A DNA stretch of 64,000 nucleotides from Rhizobium sp. NLR16a (GCF_017948245.1 NZ_CP072868.1:248001-312000), one strand, 5' to 3'; shown: positions 45,921 to 54,792, counted from the first letter of the stretch. A program made the numbers and translations. The notes: a model not told the origin generated them from the sequence alone.

Positions 45921-46076
45921 TTAGATGCGGCCCATTAGTACAAGGATAATGATAATGACCAGAACTAGCCCCAAACCGCCGGAAGGTCCATAGCCCCAGC
46001 CACGGCTATAACCCCAGTTCGGCAGGGCTCCGATCAGGAGCAGAATGAGGATAACGAGAAGTATCGTGCCAAGCAT
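45921..46076 (-). CDS. DUF3309 small membrane protein (51 residues)
   Basis: A 51-codon ORF on the minus strand starting MLGTILLVILILLLIGALPNW, followed by a Gly/Trp/Tyr linker (YSRGWGYGPSGG) and a second hydrophobic segment ending LVLMGRI. This is the DUF3309 pattern: two helices joined by a Gly-rich loop. AAGGA precedes the ATG at 46076. It lies 27 bp upstream of the lipoprotein gene in the same direction. Function unknown; relatives are often stress-linked. Confidence 0.8.
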   Translation of the reverse strand: MLGTILLVILILLLIGALPNWGYSRGWGYGPSGGLGLVLVIIIILVLMGRI

Positions 46077-46173
46077 GGTGTTTTTCCTTCATTTCATCTG
46101 CAATCTGAATGGACAAGAAACACGCATTGGCGATTTTTGTTCCCGGTTGGGCGCGCGAATTAGGATGCGACGC

Positions 46174-46715
46174 GATTCATGGTTTGTGATCCGTCACCCC
46201 TGACAAATCGCCCGTATGGTTAAAAAGACATTGAAATACAACATGTTGCGGCGAACAAAGCAGGAAGATCACGATGTCTCCGATTCGTCGGTGATTCGTT
46301 CCGTTTTTGATCGGTCCGACGGGCAAGCGGGTCAGGCTTAAGGCTGTGTGAATTTGCTCGCCGGAAGATTAACACCGACGTGACGAGATCTTGCCGCCTG
46401 CCCCGCATCTAGCGGGCGGAACATGACGACGCCACCAGATATGGCCGTGAACGAAAGGGGAAAGCAGAGCAGTCGGCGATTCGTCGCCGATTCGTTCCGG
46501 ATTTGATCGAGACGTTAATTTCGGCGGATTTTTCCCTTGGCAAAAAGCGAATGACAGACCTCCGGCAGGGTCACAAAATGCGAACCGGAGAGAGTCCCGC
46601 GATTCAGCATTTAGTAGGAAAAAGTGATTCAAAATCAATACTTAGCCGTGAACAAAAGCTGAATCAGCAGGAGTCAGCGATTCGTCTCTGATTCGTTCTC
46701 ACGCTGTTCCGAATC
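46174..46715. other. Dense cluster of GANTC (CcrM methylation) sites
   Basis: Thirteen GANTC sites were counted by eye, starting at 46174, 46282, 46293, 46478, 46489, 46592, 46601, 46626, 46661, 46671, 46679, 46690 and 46711. Eight fall in the last 124 bp. Random expectation is about one per 256 bp. GANTC is the target of the cell-cycle methyltransferase CcrM in alphaproteobacteria. Two more sites lie at 46876 and 46897, at the start of the helicase gene. Confidence 0.85.
46251..46708. repeat. Three-copy degenerate repeat, about 200-bp spacing
   Basis: Copies run roughly 46251-46317, 46443-46510 and 46645-46708. Each centres on GATTCGTC-N3-GATTCGTTC (cores at 46282, 46478, 46679). The first two copies also share a downstream TTTGATCG, and the last two share upstream GCCGTGAAC and AGTC(A/G)GCGATTCGTC. 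Spacing is 196 and 201 bp. The copies contribute six of the GANTC sites. Confidence 0.7.
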
Positions 46716-46873
46716 GGAAATGCGGACCGTCCGGACGACTCGCAAAAGTCGCAATCCCCGACGCATTTTGAAATCTGCCCTTGCGTTTGCGGCAGTAGCT
46801 GTCCATGTGTTCTGTGCCTCCATCGAGATGGCAAAACTTTTCCCGGGGCGCGCCTGCCTCACTTGCATGGACC

Positions 46874-49800
46874 ATGACTCTGACTTCGCAGCCGATGATT
46901 CTCAGCGGGCGCGGTGTGACCGCGGTGCTTGGACCAACCAATACCGGCAAGACCCATTATGCCATCGAGCGCATGGTCGCACATGGGACCGGCGTGATTG
47001 GCCTGCCACTCAGGCTTTTGGCCCGCGAGGTCTATACGCGGGTGGTGGAGAAGGTCGGCTTGCAGAACGTGGCTCTGGTCACGGGCGAAGAAAAGATTTC
47101 GCCGCCCAATGCGCGTTTTTCCGTTTGCACGGTCGAGGCGATGCCGCGGGAGACCAAAGCCGCCTTTGTCGCGATCGACGAGGTCCAGCTCGCCGGCGAT
47201 CTCGAGCGTGGCCATATCTTCACCGACCGTATCCTGCACCTTCGCGGCCGGGATGAGACGCTGCTTCTGGGCGCGGGGACAATGCGGCCGATCCTGCAGC
47301 AGATCCTGCCCGGCGTCACGATCGTCGAGCGGCCACGGCTTTCGCATCTCCTTTACGCCGGGCAGAAGAAGATCACCCGGCTGCCGCAGCGCTCGGCCAT
47401 CGTCGCCTTTTCCGCCGATGAGGTCTATGCCATCGCCGAGCTCATCCGCCGGCAGCGCGGCGGCGCGGCGGTCGTGCTGGGGGCGCTGAGCCCGCGCACC
47501 CGCAATGCGCAGGTCGCGCTCTATCAGGCGGGCGACGTCGAATATCTGGTGGCGACCGATGCGATCGGCATGGGCCTCAACCTCGACGTCGATCACGTCG
47601 CCTTCGCCCAGGACCGGAAATTCGACGGCTACCAGTTCCGCAACCTCAATCCGGCCGAGCTCGGCCAGATCGCCGGCCGCGCCGGGCGGCACGTGCGGGA
47701 CGGCACCTTCGGTGTCACCGGCCAAGTCTCGCCCTTCGACGAGGAAGTGGTGCAGCGCATCGAGGGACATGAATTCGACAACGTCAAGGTTCTGCAGTGG
47801 CGCACGACGGAGATGGATTTCTCCTCAATTCAGTCGCTGCGCGCCAGCCTGGAGGCCGGGCCGCGCGTGCCCGGGCTGACGCGGGCGCTGCCGGCGGTCG
47901 ATCAGCAGGCGCTCGAGCAGCTTTCGCGCTATCCCGAAGTGATCGACCTCGCCGACAGGCCGGCCCGCGTCGAAAAACTCTGGGAGGCTTGCGCGCTGCC
48001 CGACTACCGGCGTATCACTCCGGCCCAACATGCCGATCTTATTTCGACCCTCTTTTCCGATCTCGTGCGCTATGGCACGGTGAACGAGCAGTTTCTTGCG
48101 GAGCAGGTTCATCGCTCGGATCGAACTGATGGGGAAATTGACACGCTTTCGGCGCGAATCGCGCAGATAAGGACCTGGACCTACGTTTCGAATCGGCCCG
48201 GCTGGCTTGCCGATCCGACACATTGGCAGGAAAAGACGCGGGAAATCGAAGATCGATTGTCCGATGCGTTACATGAAAGGTTGACGAAACGCTTTGTTGA
48301 TCGCAGGACATCTGTGCTCATGAAGCGCCTGAGAGAGAATGCGATGCTGGAAGCTGAAATCAGTGTGAATGGCGATGTCTTCGTTGAAGGACATCATGTA
48401 GGGCAGTTGAGCGGATTCCGTTTCACCCCGGTGGGGGGAACGGATGGACCGGATGCCAAGGCGGTTCAGGCTGCGTCGCAGAAGGCGCTCGCGCTCGAGT
48501 TCGAGGCCCGTGCGGCCCGGCTGCATGCCGCGGGCAATAGCGATCTGGCGATCGGTTCGGATGGCTTGATCCGTTGGCTCGGCGATCCCGTGGCGCGGCT
48601 TTCCGGCAGCGATCACGTCATGCGGCCGCGCGTGATCCTGCTCGCCGACGAGCAGTTGACGGGCAATGCCCGCGATCACGTCGCCGCCCGTATCGAACGT
48701 TTCGTCAATCATCACATCAGCACGGTATTGAAACCGCTCGATGATCTGTCGCGCGCCGAGGATCTGCAGGGCCTCGCCAAGGGACTTGCCTTCCAGCTGG
48801 TCGAAAATCTCGGCGTGCTCTTCCGCCGCGACGTCACCGAAGAGGTGAAGTCGCTGGATCAGGAGGCTCGCGCCTCCATGCGCCGCTACGGCGTGCGTTT
48901 CGGTGCCTATCATATCTTTGTTCCGGCCCTTCTGAAGCCGGCACCTGCCGAACTGATCACGCTGCTCTGGGCGTTGAAGAACGACGGTCTCGACAAGCCG
49001 GGCTACGGCGATCTCATCCCCGTGCTTGCCGCCGGCCGCACCTCGGTCGTCACCGATCCGAGCTTCGAGCGGATGTTCTACAAGCTCGCCGGCTTCCGCT
49101 TCCTCGGCAAGCGCGCCGTGCGCATCGACATTCTGGAGCGGCTTGCCGATATCATCCGTCCGCTGCTGCAATGGAAGCCCGGTCAGAGCAATCGTCCGGA
49201 GGGCGCCTATGACGGTCGCCGTTTCACGACGACGACGGCGATGCTGTCGATTCTCGGGGCGACGCTCGAGGACATGGAAGAGATCCTCAAGGGCCTCGGC
49301 TATCGCGCCGATGCCGTGAAGGCGGAAGAGGCGTCGGCCCATCTTGCGGCGCAGGACGCGGCTTCAGCCCCTGCCGCCTCCGCGGAAACATCCGCGGAAG
49401 AAGCGGCAGAAAAAGCCGATCACGATGATGCCGACGGAGCGACGGAAGAGGCTGTTTCCGAGCCGACCCAAGCCGAGCCGGCTTCGACGGCGGCCGACGT
49501 CCCCGCCACAGAAGCGAACGACAGCAACGCTGCGGCCGAAGTGACCGAGGCAACCGCTTCGGCAGAGACTGCCGCCTCCGGGGAAGCTGGCGAGCCGGCG
49601 GAACCGAAGCCGGTTCTTTTGTGGCGTCTCGGCGGCCGCAATGACAACCATCGCCAAGCACGCGGCGGCCATGGCGAACGCCGGGGCGGCCAGAACCATG
49701 AGCGCGGCGAACGCAATCGCCGTCCGAACGGCGGTGAAGGCGGCGAAGGCAATCGCGGCGGCGACGGGCGCGACAACCGCCACGGCCGCGGCAAGGACGG

Positions 49801-50056
49801 TGGCGGCCGTGACGGTGGCAGACCGCAGCAAGCAAGGGGCGAGCGCAAGGACCAGCCGCGCGGTGATCGTCAGGACCGTGGCGATCGGAAGGACCGCGGC
49901 GAGCGGAACGATCGCAATGACCGTAACGACCGCAACAACAATCGCGGCGCCCAGCCGCTGCGCTTCGAGGCCAAGCCGCCGCGCAAGGAGAAGCCGATCG
50001 ATCCGGATTCTCCCTTCGCCAAGCTCGCAGCTCTCAAGGAACAGATGAAGAAGTAA
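46874..50056 (+). CDS. SUV3-like ATP-dependent RNA helicase with low-complexity tail
   Basis: A 1060-residue superfamily 2 helicase related to mitochondrial SUV3. Walker A GPTNTGKT at 20-27, DEVQ at 102-105 (in place of DEAD/DEAH), and motif VI QIAGRAGR at 265-272; a long alpha-helical region follows to about residue 815. The tail from about 816 is Ala/Glu-rich, then from about 925 Gly/Arg/Asp/Asn-rich with DRND-like repeats, ending in a conserved basic segment (PIDPDSPFAKLAALKEQMKK). It should unwind RNA, probably in decay or ribosome work. ATG at 46874 is chosen; ribosome site is weak. The S4 gene starts two bases after the stop. Confidence 0.9.
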   Translation: MTLTSQPMILSGRGVTAVLGPTNTGKTHYAIERMVAHGTGVIGLPLRLLAREVYTRVVEKVGLQNVALVTGEEKISPPNARFSVCTVEAMPRETKAAFVAIDEVQLAGDLERGHIFTDRILHLRGRDETLLLGAGTMRPILQQILPGVTIVERPRLSHLLYAGQKKITRLPQRSAIVAFSADEVYAIAELIRRQRGGAAVVLGALSPRTRNAQVALYQAGDVEYLVATDAIGMGLNLDVDHVAFAQDRKFDGYQFRNLNPAELGQIAGRAGRHVRDGTFGVTGQVSPFDEEVVQRIEGHEFDNVKVLQWRTTEMDFSSIQSLRASLEAGPRVPGLTRALPAVDQQALEQLSRYPEVIDLADRPARVEKLWEACALPDYRRITPAQHADLISTLFSDLVRYGTVNEQFLAEQVHRSDRTDGEIDTLSARIAQIRTWTYVSNRPGWLADPTHWQEKTREIEDRLSDALHERLTKRFVDRRTSVLMKRLRENAMLEAEISVNGDVFVEGHHVGQLSGFRFTPVGGTDGPDAKAVQAASQKALALEFEARAARLHAAGNSDLAIGSDGLIRWLGDPVARLSGSDHVMRPRVILLADEQLTGNARDHVAARIERFVNHHISTVLKPLDDLSRAEDLQGLAKGLAFQLVENLGVLFRRDVTEEVKSLDQEARASMRRYGVRFGAYHIFVPALLKPAPAELITLLWALKNDGLDKPGYGDLIPVLAAGRTSVVTDPSFERMFYKLAGFRFLGKRAVRIDILERLADIIRPLLQWKPGQSNRPEGAYDGRRFTTTTAMLSILGATLEDMEEILKGLGYRADAVKAEEASAHLAAQDAASAPAASAETSAEEAAEKADHDDADGATEEAVSEPTQAEPASTAADVPATEANDSNAAAEVTEATASAETAASGEAGEPAEPKPVLLWRLGGRNDNHRQARGGHGERRGGQNHERGERNRRPNGGEGGEGNRGGDGRDNRHGRGKDGGGRDGGRPQQARGERKDQPRGDRQDRGDRKDRGERNDRNDRNDRNNNRGAQPLRFEAKPPRKEKPIDPDSPFAKLAALKEQMKK

Positions 50057-50058
50057 TC

Positions 50059-50463
50059 ATGGGCGGGGAGACACAGCCGGCAAGCGGTTCGCGCCAGCGC
50101 ATCGACAAGTGGCTGTTTTTCACGCGCATGGTGAAGTCGCGCTCGCTGGCCCAGAGTCACGTCCAGTCGGGGCACGTGCGCATCAACGGCGAGCGCTGCA
50201 GTCACCCGAGCCAGATGGTCAAGCCGGGCGACCGCGTCGAACTGACGCTGGAGCGGCGCGATGTCATTCTCATCGTGCGTCTCGCCGGGGAGCGGCGGGG
50301 TCCCTACGAGAAGGCCCGCCTGCTCTACGACGACCAATCCCCGCCGCCGGATGAGACAAAACGTCTCACGCCGTATGAGCAAGCGACCCGGGGGGCGGGT
50401 ACCGGCCGTCCGACCAAAAAGGAAAGACGTGCAATCGACAGGCTGATGTCGGACGAGGATTAG
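50059..50463 (+). CDS. S4-domain RNA-binding protein (Hsp15/HslR-like)
   Basis: A 134-residue protein with an S4 domain (RIDKWLFFTRMVKSRSLAQSHVQSGHVRINGERCSHPSQMVKPGDRVEL) and a basic C-terminal tail. In the Hsp15 family the S4 domain binds stalled 50S subunits carrying tRNA. It starts two bases after the helicase stop, so the two are co-translated; that supports a shared RNA function. Confidence 0.88.
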   Translation: MGGETQPASGSRQRIDKWLFFTRMVKSRSLAQSHVQSGHVRINGERCSHPSQMVKPGDRVELTLERRDVILIVRLAGERRGPYEKARLLYDDQSPPPDETKRLTPYEQATRGAGTGRPTKKERRAIDRLMSDED

Positions 50464-50653
50464 AAAACTCTGTCTGTGGCGGCGGCTTTGCAGATCGTTT
50501 ACCCTTGAAATCCGGCGCTAAAGCCGATAGGTCACTGACAACCTGCCGGAAGCGTGCTTGCCTGCCAAGCCTGTCCACGCTTCGCCCGGCACGGGGATAG
50601 GCGCGACGTTCCAGGTTGCCCGGCCCCATCCGCTTGAAATCCTGGAGTTCTTC

Positions 50654-50992
50654 ATGACCTATGTCGTGACCGACAATTGCATCAAGTGCAAATATACCGA
50701 TTGCGTGGAAGTCTGCCCTGTCGACTGCTTTTATGAAGGCGAGAATTTTCTCGTCATCCATCCGGACGAATGCATCGATTGCGGCGTCTGCGAACCGGAA
50801 TGTCCCGCCGAGGCGATCAAGCCGGATACCGAGCCGGGCCTCGACAAGTGGCTGAAGATCAATACCGAATATGCCAGCATTTGGCCGAATATCACGGTCA
50901 AGAAGGATCCGTTGCCGGAGGCCAAGGAAATGGACGGCCAGACCGGAAAATTCGAGAAATATTTCTCCCAAAAGCCGGGTTCCGGCGATTAA
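50654..50992 (+). CDS. fdxA: Seven-iron ferredoxin FdxA
   Basis: A 112-residue ferredoxin. The N-terminal half carries the Cys pattern [19 protein letters not shown] and [18 protein letters not shown], giving one [3Fe-4S] and one [4Fe-4S] cluster; the C-terminal extension ([19 protein letters not shown]) is standard for the FdxA group. GGAG lies six bases before the ATG at 50654; longer upstream readings are not supported. Electron partner unknown. Confidence 0.95.
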   Translation: MTYVVTDNCIKCKYTDCVEVCPVDCFYEGENFLVIHPDECIDCGVCEPECPAEAIKPDTEPGLDKWLKINTEYASIWPNITVKKDPLPEAKEMDGQTGKFEKYFSQKPGSGD

Positions 50993-51385
50993 GACGGCTG
51001 TCCGATTTCGTCGCCGGATGCGGGCCGTTGAGCGGTGAAACGTTTTAAATCCTGCGTCTGGCATATGGGTGATCTGTGTTGCCCGCATGACTCAGACGAA
51101 GCAAATTATTGATTTCCTCATATTTTTGTGATAGGTTTCGCCTACTGTTCCATTTGTGGCATGACGCATGCCCAAAACCATCACGAAAGCAAAACCAATC
51201 CGTACGCGGTTTCCGTGACATATCAACGCTTTGAGCGCCGGGTCCCCAGATCGCGCGCAAGAAGTCCTTGCTTTTGCCTGATGGGACCAGAGTGAAGTCA
51301 CCCGACGGATGCAACCGTCTCAACCGGGCCTGACTGACCCGGCTCCGGCCGCCGCCGGAAGCGTAACAGGGAGTTTTTGAATAGA
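50993..51385. other. Gap between fdxA and the CarD gene
   Basis: About 390 bp. The middle (about 51090-51150) is A/T-rich and may hold the carD promoter, but no -10/-35 pair is convincing. A minus-strand open frame of 92 codons across it has no ribosome site or homology that I recognise. Nothing else assigned. Confidence 0.4.
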
Positions 51386-51958
51386 ATGACGACTCAGCAG
51401 AAAAAGCCTTCTACAGCACGTCACGGCTTCAAGACCGGTGAATCGATCGTCTACCCCGCTCATGGCGTCGGTACCATCACCGCTATCGAAGAGCAAGAAG
51501 TTGCCGGCATGAAGCTCGAACTTTTCGTTATCGATTTCGAAAAGGACAAGATGCGCCTTAAAGTTCCGGTCGCGAAGGCGATGAGCATCGGAATGCGCAA
51601 GCTTTCGGAAACGGATTTCGTCGATCGTGCGTTGAAGGTTGTGCAGGGCAAGGCGCGCGTCAAGCGCACCATGTGGTCCCGCCGCGCCCAGGAATATGAT
51701 GCCAAGATCAATTCCGGTGATCTGATTTCCATCGCTGAAGTCGTGCGTGATCTCTATCGTGCAGAGAACCAGCCCGAGCAGTCCTATTCCGAGCGCCAGC
51801 TCTACGAAGCAGCGCTCGATCGCATGGCGCGCGAAATCGCCGCTGTCAACAAGATGTCGGAAACCGAAGCCGTCCGCCTCGTCGAGACCAATCTCAACAA
51901 GGGTCCGAAGCGCGGCAAGGCGATTGAAGAAGACGATTCGCAGGACGAAGCCGCTTAA
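51386..51958 (+). CDS. CarD/CdnL-family transcription regulator
   Basis: A 190-residue protein with an N-terminal RNA-polymerase-interacting domain (FKTGESIVYPAHGVGTITAIEEQEVAGMKLELFVIDFEKDKMRLKVP) and a helical C-terminal domain with the conserved Trp in RTMWSRRAQEYDAKINSGD. CarD/CdnL proteins bind the beta subunit and stabilise open complexes, notably at rRNA promoters, and are essential or growth-linked. ATG at 51386 is chosen; a TTG at 51377 is too close to AGGGAG. It has its own terminator. Confidence 0.93.
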   Translation: MTTQQKKPSTARHGFKTGESIVYPAHGVGTITAIEEQEVAGMKLELFVIDFEKDKMRLKVPVAKAMSIGMRKLSETDFVDRALKVVQGKARVKRTMWSRRAQEYDAKINSGDLISIAEVVRDLYRAENQPEQSYSERQLYEAALDRMAREIAAVNKMSETEAVRLVETNLNKGPKRGKAIEEDDSQDEAA

Positions 51959-51976
51959 GGCAAGCCTGTCTCTCCC

Positions 51977-52008
51977 AAAAAAACCCGGCCGTCGCGCCGG
52001 GTTTTTTA
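51977..52008 (+). terminator. Intrinsic terminator of the CarD gene
   Basis: ACCCGGC (51983-51989) pairs with GCCGGGT (51996-52002), flanked by an A-run upstream and a T-run downstream, so it could also act on the other strand. It is 25 bp past the stop. Confidence 0.88.
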
Positions 52009-52120
52009 TTGGAACTTTTTCCCGACTGACGCGTTTACCACACGTAATTGCGGACTGCTCGTCGGGCGCAAACTCGTCGGGCGAACTGCTATTCCGTCAA
52101 TATTCGGTGAGGAGCGGATC

Positions 52121-52192
52121 ATGCCTTTTCAATATTGCCCGTTCGGCAACGTGAAGAAACAAGTCCGACCCAGCCGTCTTAGCGGCACGTGA
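52121..52192 (+). CDS. Possible 23-residue ORF before rpoH2
   Basis: A 23-codon ORF (MPFQYCPFGNVKKQVRPSRL...) with GGAG seven bases upstream and a terminator hairpin starting nine bases after its stop. It could be a small protein gene, a leader, or chance inside a small RNA. No homologue is known to me. Its position, between the CarD terminator and rpoH2, suggests a separate short transcript. Confidence 0.35.
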   Translation: MPFQYCPFGNVKKQVRPSRLSGT

Positions 52193-52200
52193 TGAGAGAT

Positions 52201-52239
52201 AGGGCCTCTCCCTGAAAAGTCCAGGGGTGAGGCCCTTTT
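52201..52239 (+). terminator. Intrinsic terminator in the rpoH2 upstream region
   Basis: AGGGCCTC (52201-52208) pairs with GAGGCCCT (52229-52236), with more pairing inside between CCCTG and CAGGGG, and a TTTT run at 52236-52239. It lies about 90 bp before the rpoH2 start, so it must end a short upstream transcript (or attenuate rpoH2). Confidence 0.75.
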
Positions 52240-52331
52240 GCATTCGGAACCCCATTCAGTCCGGACAGCGATGTTCCGGAATGTGAGTTTTATTGTCCAT
52301 TTTGAGGGCGAAGGCCTTTCGGGAGATCGAA

Positions 52332-53195
52332 ATGAAGAACATGTCTGCAGATCGGCGCATGATCAAAATCGCGATGGCCGCCCCCTATCTCGCCCGTCAG
52401 GAAGAGCATGATCTCGCCACCCGCTGGAAAGATCACGATGATCGCGGTGCACGCAACCAAATCGCCATGGCGCATATGCGGCTGGTTATCTCCATGGCTG
52501 GCAAGTTCCGCAATTTCGGTCTGCCGATGAGCGACCTCGTGCAAGAGGGCTATGTGGGCCTGCTGGAAGCCGCCGCGCGTTTCGAACCGGAACGTGACGT
52601 GCGCTTTTCGACCTATGCCAGCTGGTGGATCAGGGCGTCGATCCAGGACTATATCCTGCGCAACTGGTCGATCGTGCGCGGCGGCACCAGTTCGGCGCAG
52701 AAGGCGCTGTTCTTCAATCTGCGCCGTCTGCGCGCCAAGCTCGCGAGAGGCGATACGCAACTGACTCTGCAATCCATTCATCAGGAAATCGCCGCTGCCC
52801 TCGGCGTCAGCCTCGCCGATGTCCAGACCATGGATGCCAGGCTTTCCGGCAACGACGCTTCGCTGCAGGCGCCTTCCGTCTCCGGCGATGCCGAGAGCGC
52901 GGAAAAGATGGATTTCCTCGTCAGCGACGATCCGCTGCCGGACGAGCAAGTTTCCAATATGATCGACGGCGAGCGCCGCCGCGTCTGGCTCGCTTCGGCG
53001 CTGAAACATCTCAACGAACGTGAGATGAAGATCATCAGCGCCCGGCGCCTGGCGGAAGACGGCGCCACGCTCGAAGAACTGGGCGCCGATCTCGGCATTT
53101 CCAAGGAGCGCGTGCGCCAGATCGAAAGCCGGGCGATGGAAAAGCTTCGTAGCGCGCTGGTCAGCGCCGACCCGCATATGGCGGCCTACGCCTGA
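52332..53195 (+). CDS. rpoH2: RNA polymerase sigma-32-type factor RpoH2
   Basis: A 287-residue sigma-70 family factor. Region 2 reads LVQEGYVGLLEAAARFEPERDVRFSTYASWWIRASIQDYILRNWSIVR, and the RpoH box is present as QKALFFNLRRLRAKL. Region 4 helix-turn-helix is LEELGADLGISKERVRQIESRAMEKLR. Among rhizobial paralogues it fits RpoH2, used in oxidative and stationary stress rather than classic heat shock; that assignment is from memory of the family. GGGAG precedes the ATG at 52332 by seven bases. Confidence 0.9.
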   Translation: MKNMSADRRMIKIAMAAPYLARQEEHDLATRWKDHDDRGARNQIAMAHMRLVISMAGKFRNFGLPMSDLVQEGYVGLLEAAARFEPERDVRFSTYASWWIRASIQDYILRNWSIVRGGTSSAQKALFFNLRRLRAKLARGDTQLTLQSIHQEIAAALGVSLADVQTMDARLSGNDASLQAPSVSGDAESAEKMDFLVSDDPLPDEQVSNMIDGERRRVWLASALKHLNEREMKIISARRLAEDGATLEELGADLGISKERVRQIESRAMEKLRSALVSADPHMAAYA

Positions 53196-53224
53196 ACTTC
53201 TTTACCCTCCAGCAGCACTGCCTG

Positions 53225-53248
53225 GCCCGGCGCAAGCCGGGCTTTTTT
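53225..53248 (+). terminator. Intrinsic terminator of rpoH2
   Basis: GCCCGGC/GCCGGGC stem (53225-53231 with 53236-53242), GCAA tetraloop and six T residues ending at the stop codon of the convergent M48 gene. Confidence 0.88.
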
Positions 53249-54792
53249 CATTCGGCGATGATTTTGACGCGATCGCCAGGGGAAACGGCCGCACCCGTCG
53301 GCAGGGCATTGATGAGCTTGAAGAGATCAAGCTTGCGATCGGTGCCCATCATGCGCGCGGCAAGCGTCGAGATGTTCTCGCCTGGCCGGACCGTGACGAC
53401 ACGAATGCGCAGCGGCTTCAGCGAGGCTGCCTCCGCCGGTGTCATGCGCCGGAAACTGGCGCGCAGAACATTGGCCGTCGGTTCGAGGGCGTCGCTGCCC
53501 TTCGGTACGGCGGTCAGGAAACGGAAGATCTGCGCATTGTTGCGGATGACGGTGACATCGAAATCCCAGCGGTCGGCACTTGCGCGAGCGGTGGCTGCTT
53601 CCATGCCATTGACGGTGATCTGTTGAATGGTCGATGGGTCGAGACCGGTCACCCAGCCGCTGGAGATATAGTTTGTGAGGCTCTGGTTCTGGTTGTCGGC
53701 AACGCCATCGAAGCGGACGGCGATGTCGTTGGGGCCGGTGGCCATCACGGCTTCGACCTTATTGTCGATCTTGAAGTCCTCCGGTACGTCGAAGCGGATG
53801 CCGAGGCCGCCATGCAGGAAAGTCTGGCCGCGTACGTAGCCTTCTTCCGGACTGTCGCCATAGAGCAGGCCGTCAATGCCATCGAGATAATAGTCGCGAC
53901 CCTTGTCGCCGACCCTCCCTTCCTGGCCGAAGGCGCGCGCATGGGTGCGGGCAAGCTCGATGCGCTGGGCGGAGTTCGGATGGCTCGAGAGGAAGTCGAG
54001 GCTCTGGTCGGCTTCCGGGTCGACCGACATGAAGCGGCTGTAGGCCGCCATCGAATCGAGGAAACGGGCGGCGGCATAGGGGTCGTAACCGGCTTCGCCG
54101 AGCATGCGCACGCCGATGACATCGGCCTGCAGCTCCTGCTGGCGGGAGAAAGCGGCAAGCCTGAGCTTGCCCCGGGCAAGCGCCTGCTTGCCGGCGATGT
54201 CGCTCGATAGGACCTCGGCGACGACGCGGCTGGCAATGACTTCGGCTTCTTCGCGCTTCTGCCGCTCGATACCGTGATTCGCTGTCACGTGGCCCATTTC
54301 GTGCGACAGCACAGCGGCGACTTCCGAGGCGTCGTTGGCAAGGGCAAGCAGACCGCGGGTGACGTAGAGGTAACCGCCCGGCAGCGCGAAGGCGTTGATC
54401 GCAGGCGAGTTCAGGATGGTGATACGGTAGGACTGGCTCGGATTTTCCGACACCGCCGTCAGCGCGCCGGCAATGCGGGCGACGAGGCGCTCGGTCTTGG
54501 CATCCTTGTATTCGCCGCCGTAGCTTGCCACGATGCGCGGATGCTCGCGGGCACCCATCGCCGCGCGCGGATCGTTCTTCTGCACCTCGTCGACGATCTG
54601 CGGATTGGAGGAAGGCGAGATGCTCGGCTGGTAGGATTGTTCGATCAGCGACTGACACCCGTTCAGCGCCATTCCGACGGTTGAAAGCAGCATCAGGCGG
54701 CGGGCGAAGCGCCGCGTCGCAGAGATGACATCACTGGAAAGCGCGGGCGATTTCCACGTCGTCAAGCTGTCCAGTCTGGTTCTCTGCATCAT
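53248..54792 (-). CDS. M48-family metalloprotease lipoprotein with C-terminal LysM-like domain
   Basis: A 514-residue zinc protease started at 54792 (MMQRTRLDSL). A hydrophobic segment ending LNGC (near residues 30-45) is a probable lipobox, which would anchor it at the envelope. The zinc site is HEMGH at 164-168 with the third ligand in ELQADVIG. The C-terminus, RIRVVTVRPGENISTLAARMMG...VSPGDRVKIIAE, resembles a LysM-like module. Relatives (BepA, LoiP, YggG) degrade misassembled outer-membrane proteins. An upstream start at 54894 is unlikely. It faces rpoH2 tail to tail. Confidence 0.88.
   Translation of the reverse strand: MMQRTRLDSLTTWKSPALSSDVISATRRFARRLMLLSTVGMALNGCQSLIEQSYQPSISPSSNPQIVDEVQKNDPRAAMGAREHPRIVASYGGEYKDAKTERLVARIAGALTAVSENPSQSYRITILNSPAINAFALPGGYLYVTRGLLALANDASEVAAVLSHEMGHVTANHGIERQKREEAEVIASRVVAEVLSSDIAGKQALARGKLRLAAFSRQQELQADVIGVRMLGEAGYDPYAAARFLDSMAAYSRFMSVDPEADQSLDFLSSHPNSAQRIELARTHARAFGQEGRVGDKGRDYYLDGIDGLLYGDSPEEGYVRGQTFLHGGLGIRFDVPEDFKIDNKVEAVMATGPNDIAVRFDGVADNQNQSLTNYISSGWVTGLDPSTIQQITVNGMEAATARASADRWDFDVTVIRNNAQIFRFLTAVPKGSDALEPTANVLRASFRRMTPAEAASLKPLRIRVVTVRPGENISTLAARMMGTDRKLDLFKLINALPTGAAVSPGDRVKIIAE

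Larger units (their letters stand above)
46077..46873. promoter_or_regulatory. Large gene-free region before the SUV3-like helicase
   Basis: Nearly 800 bp with no convincing ORF on either strand. It holds the GANTC cluster and the three-copy repeat listed separately. The A/T content is higher than in flanking genes in places (46600-46660). The helicase promoter and the promoter of the small minus-strand genes should both lie here. Confidence 0.6.

Noticed and set aside
46077..46873. Replication-origin reading of the GANTC-rich region
   Set aside because: No DnaA-box cluster and none of the usual origin-linked genes nearby; the GANTC density alone is not enough.
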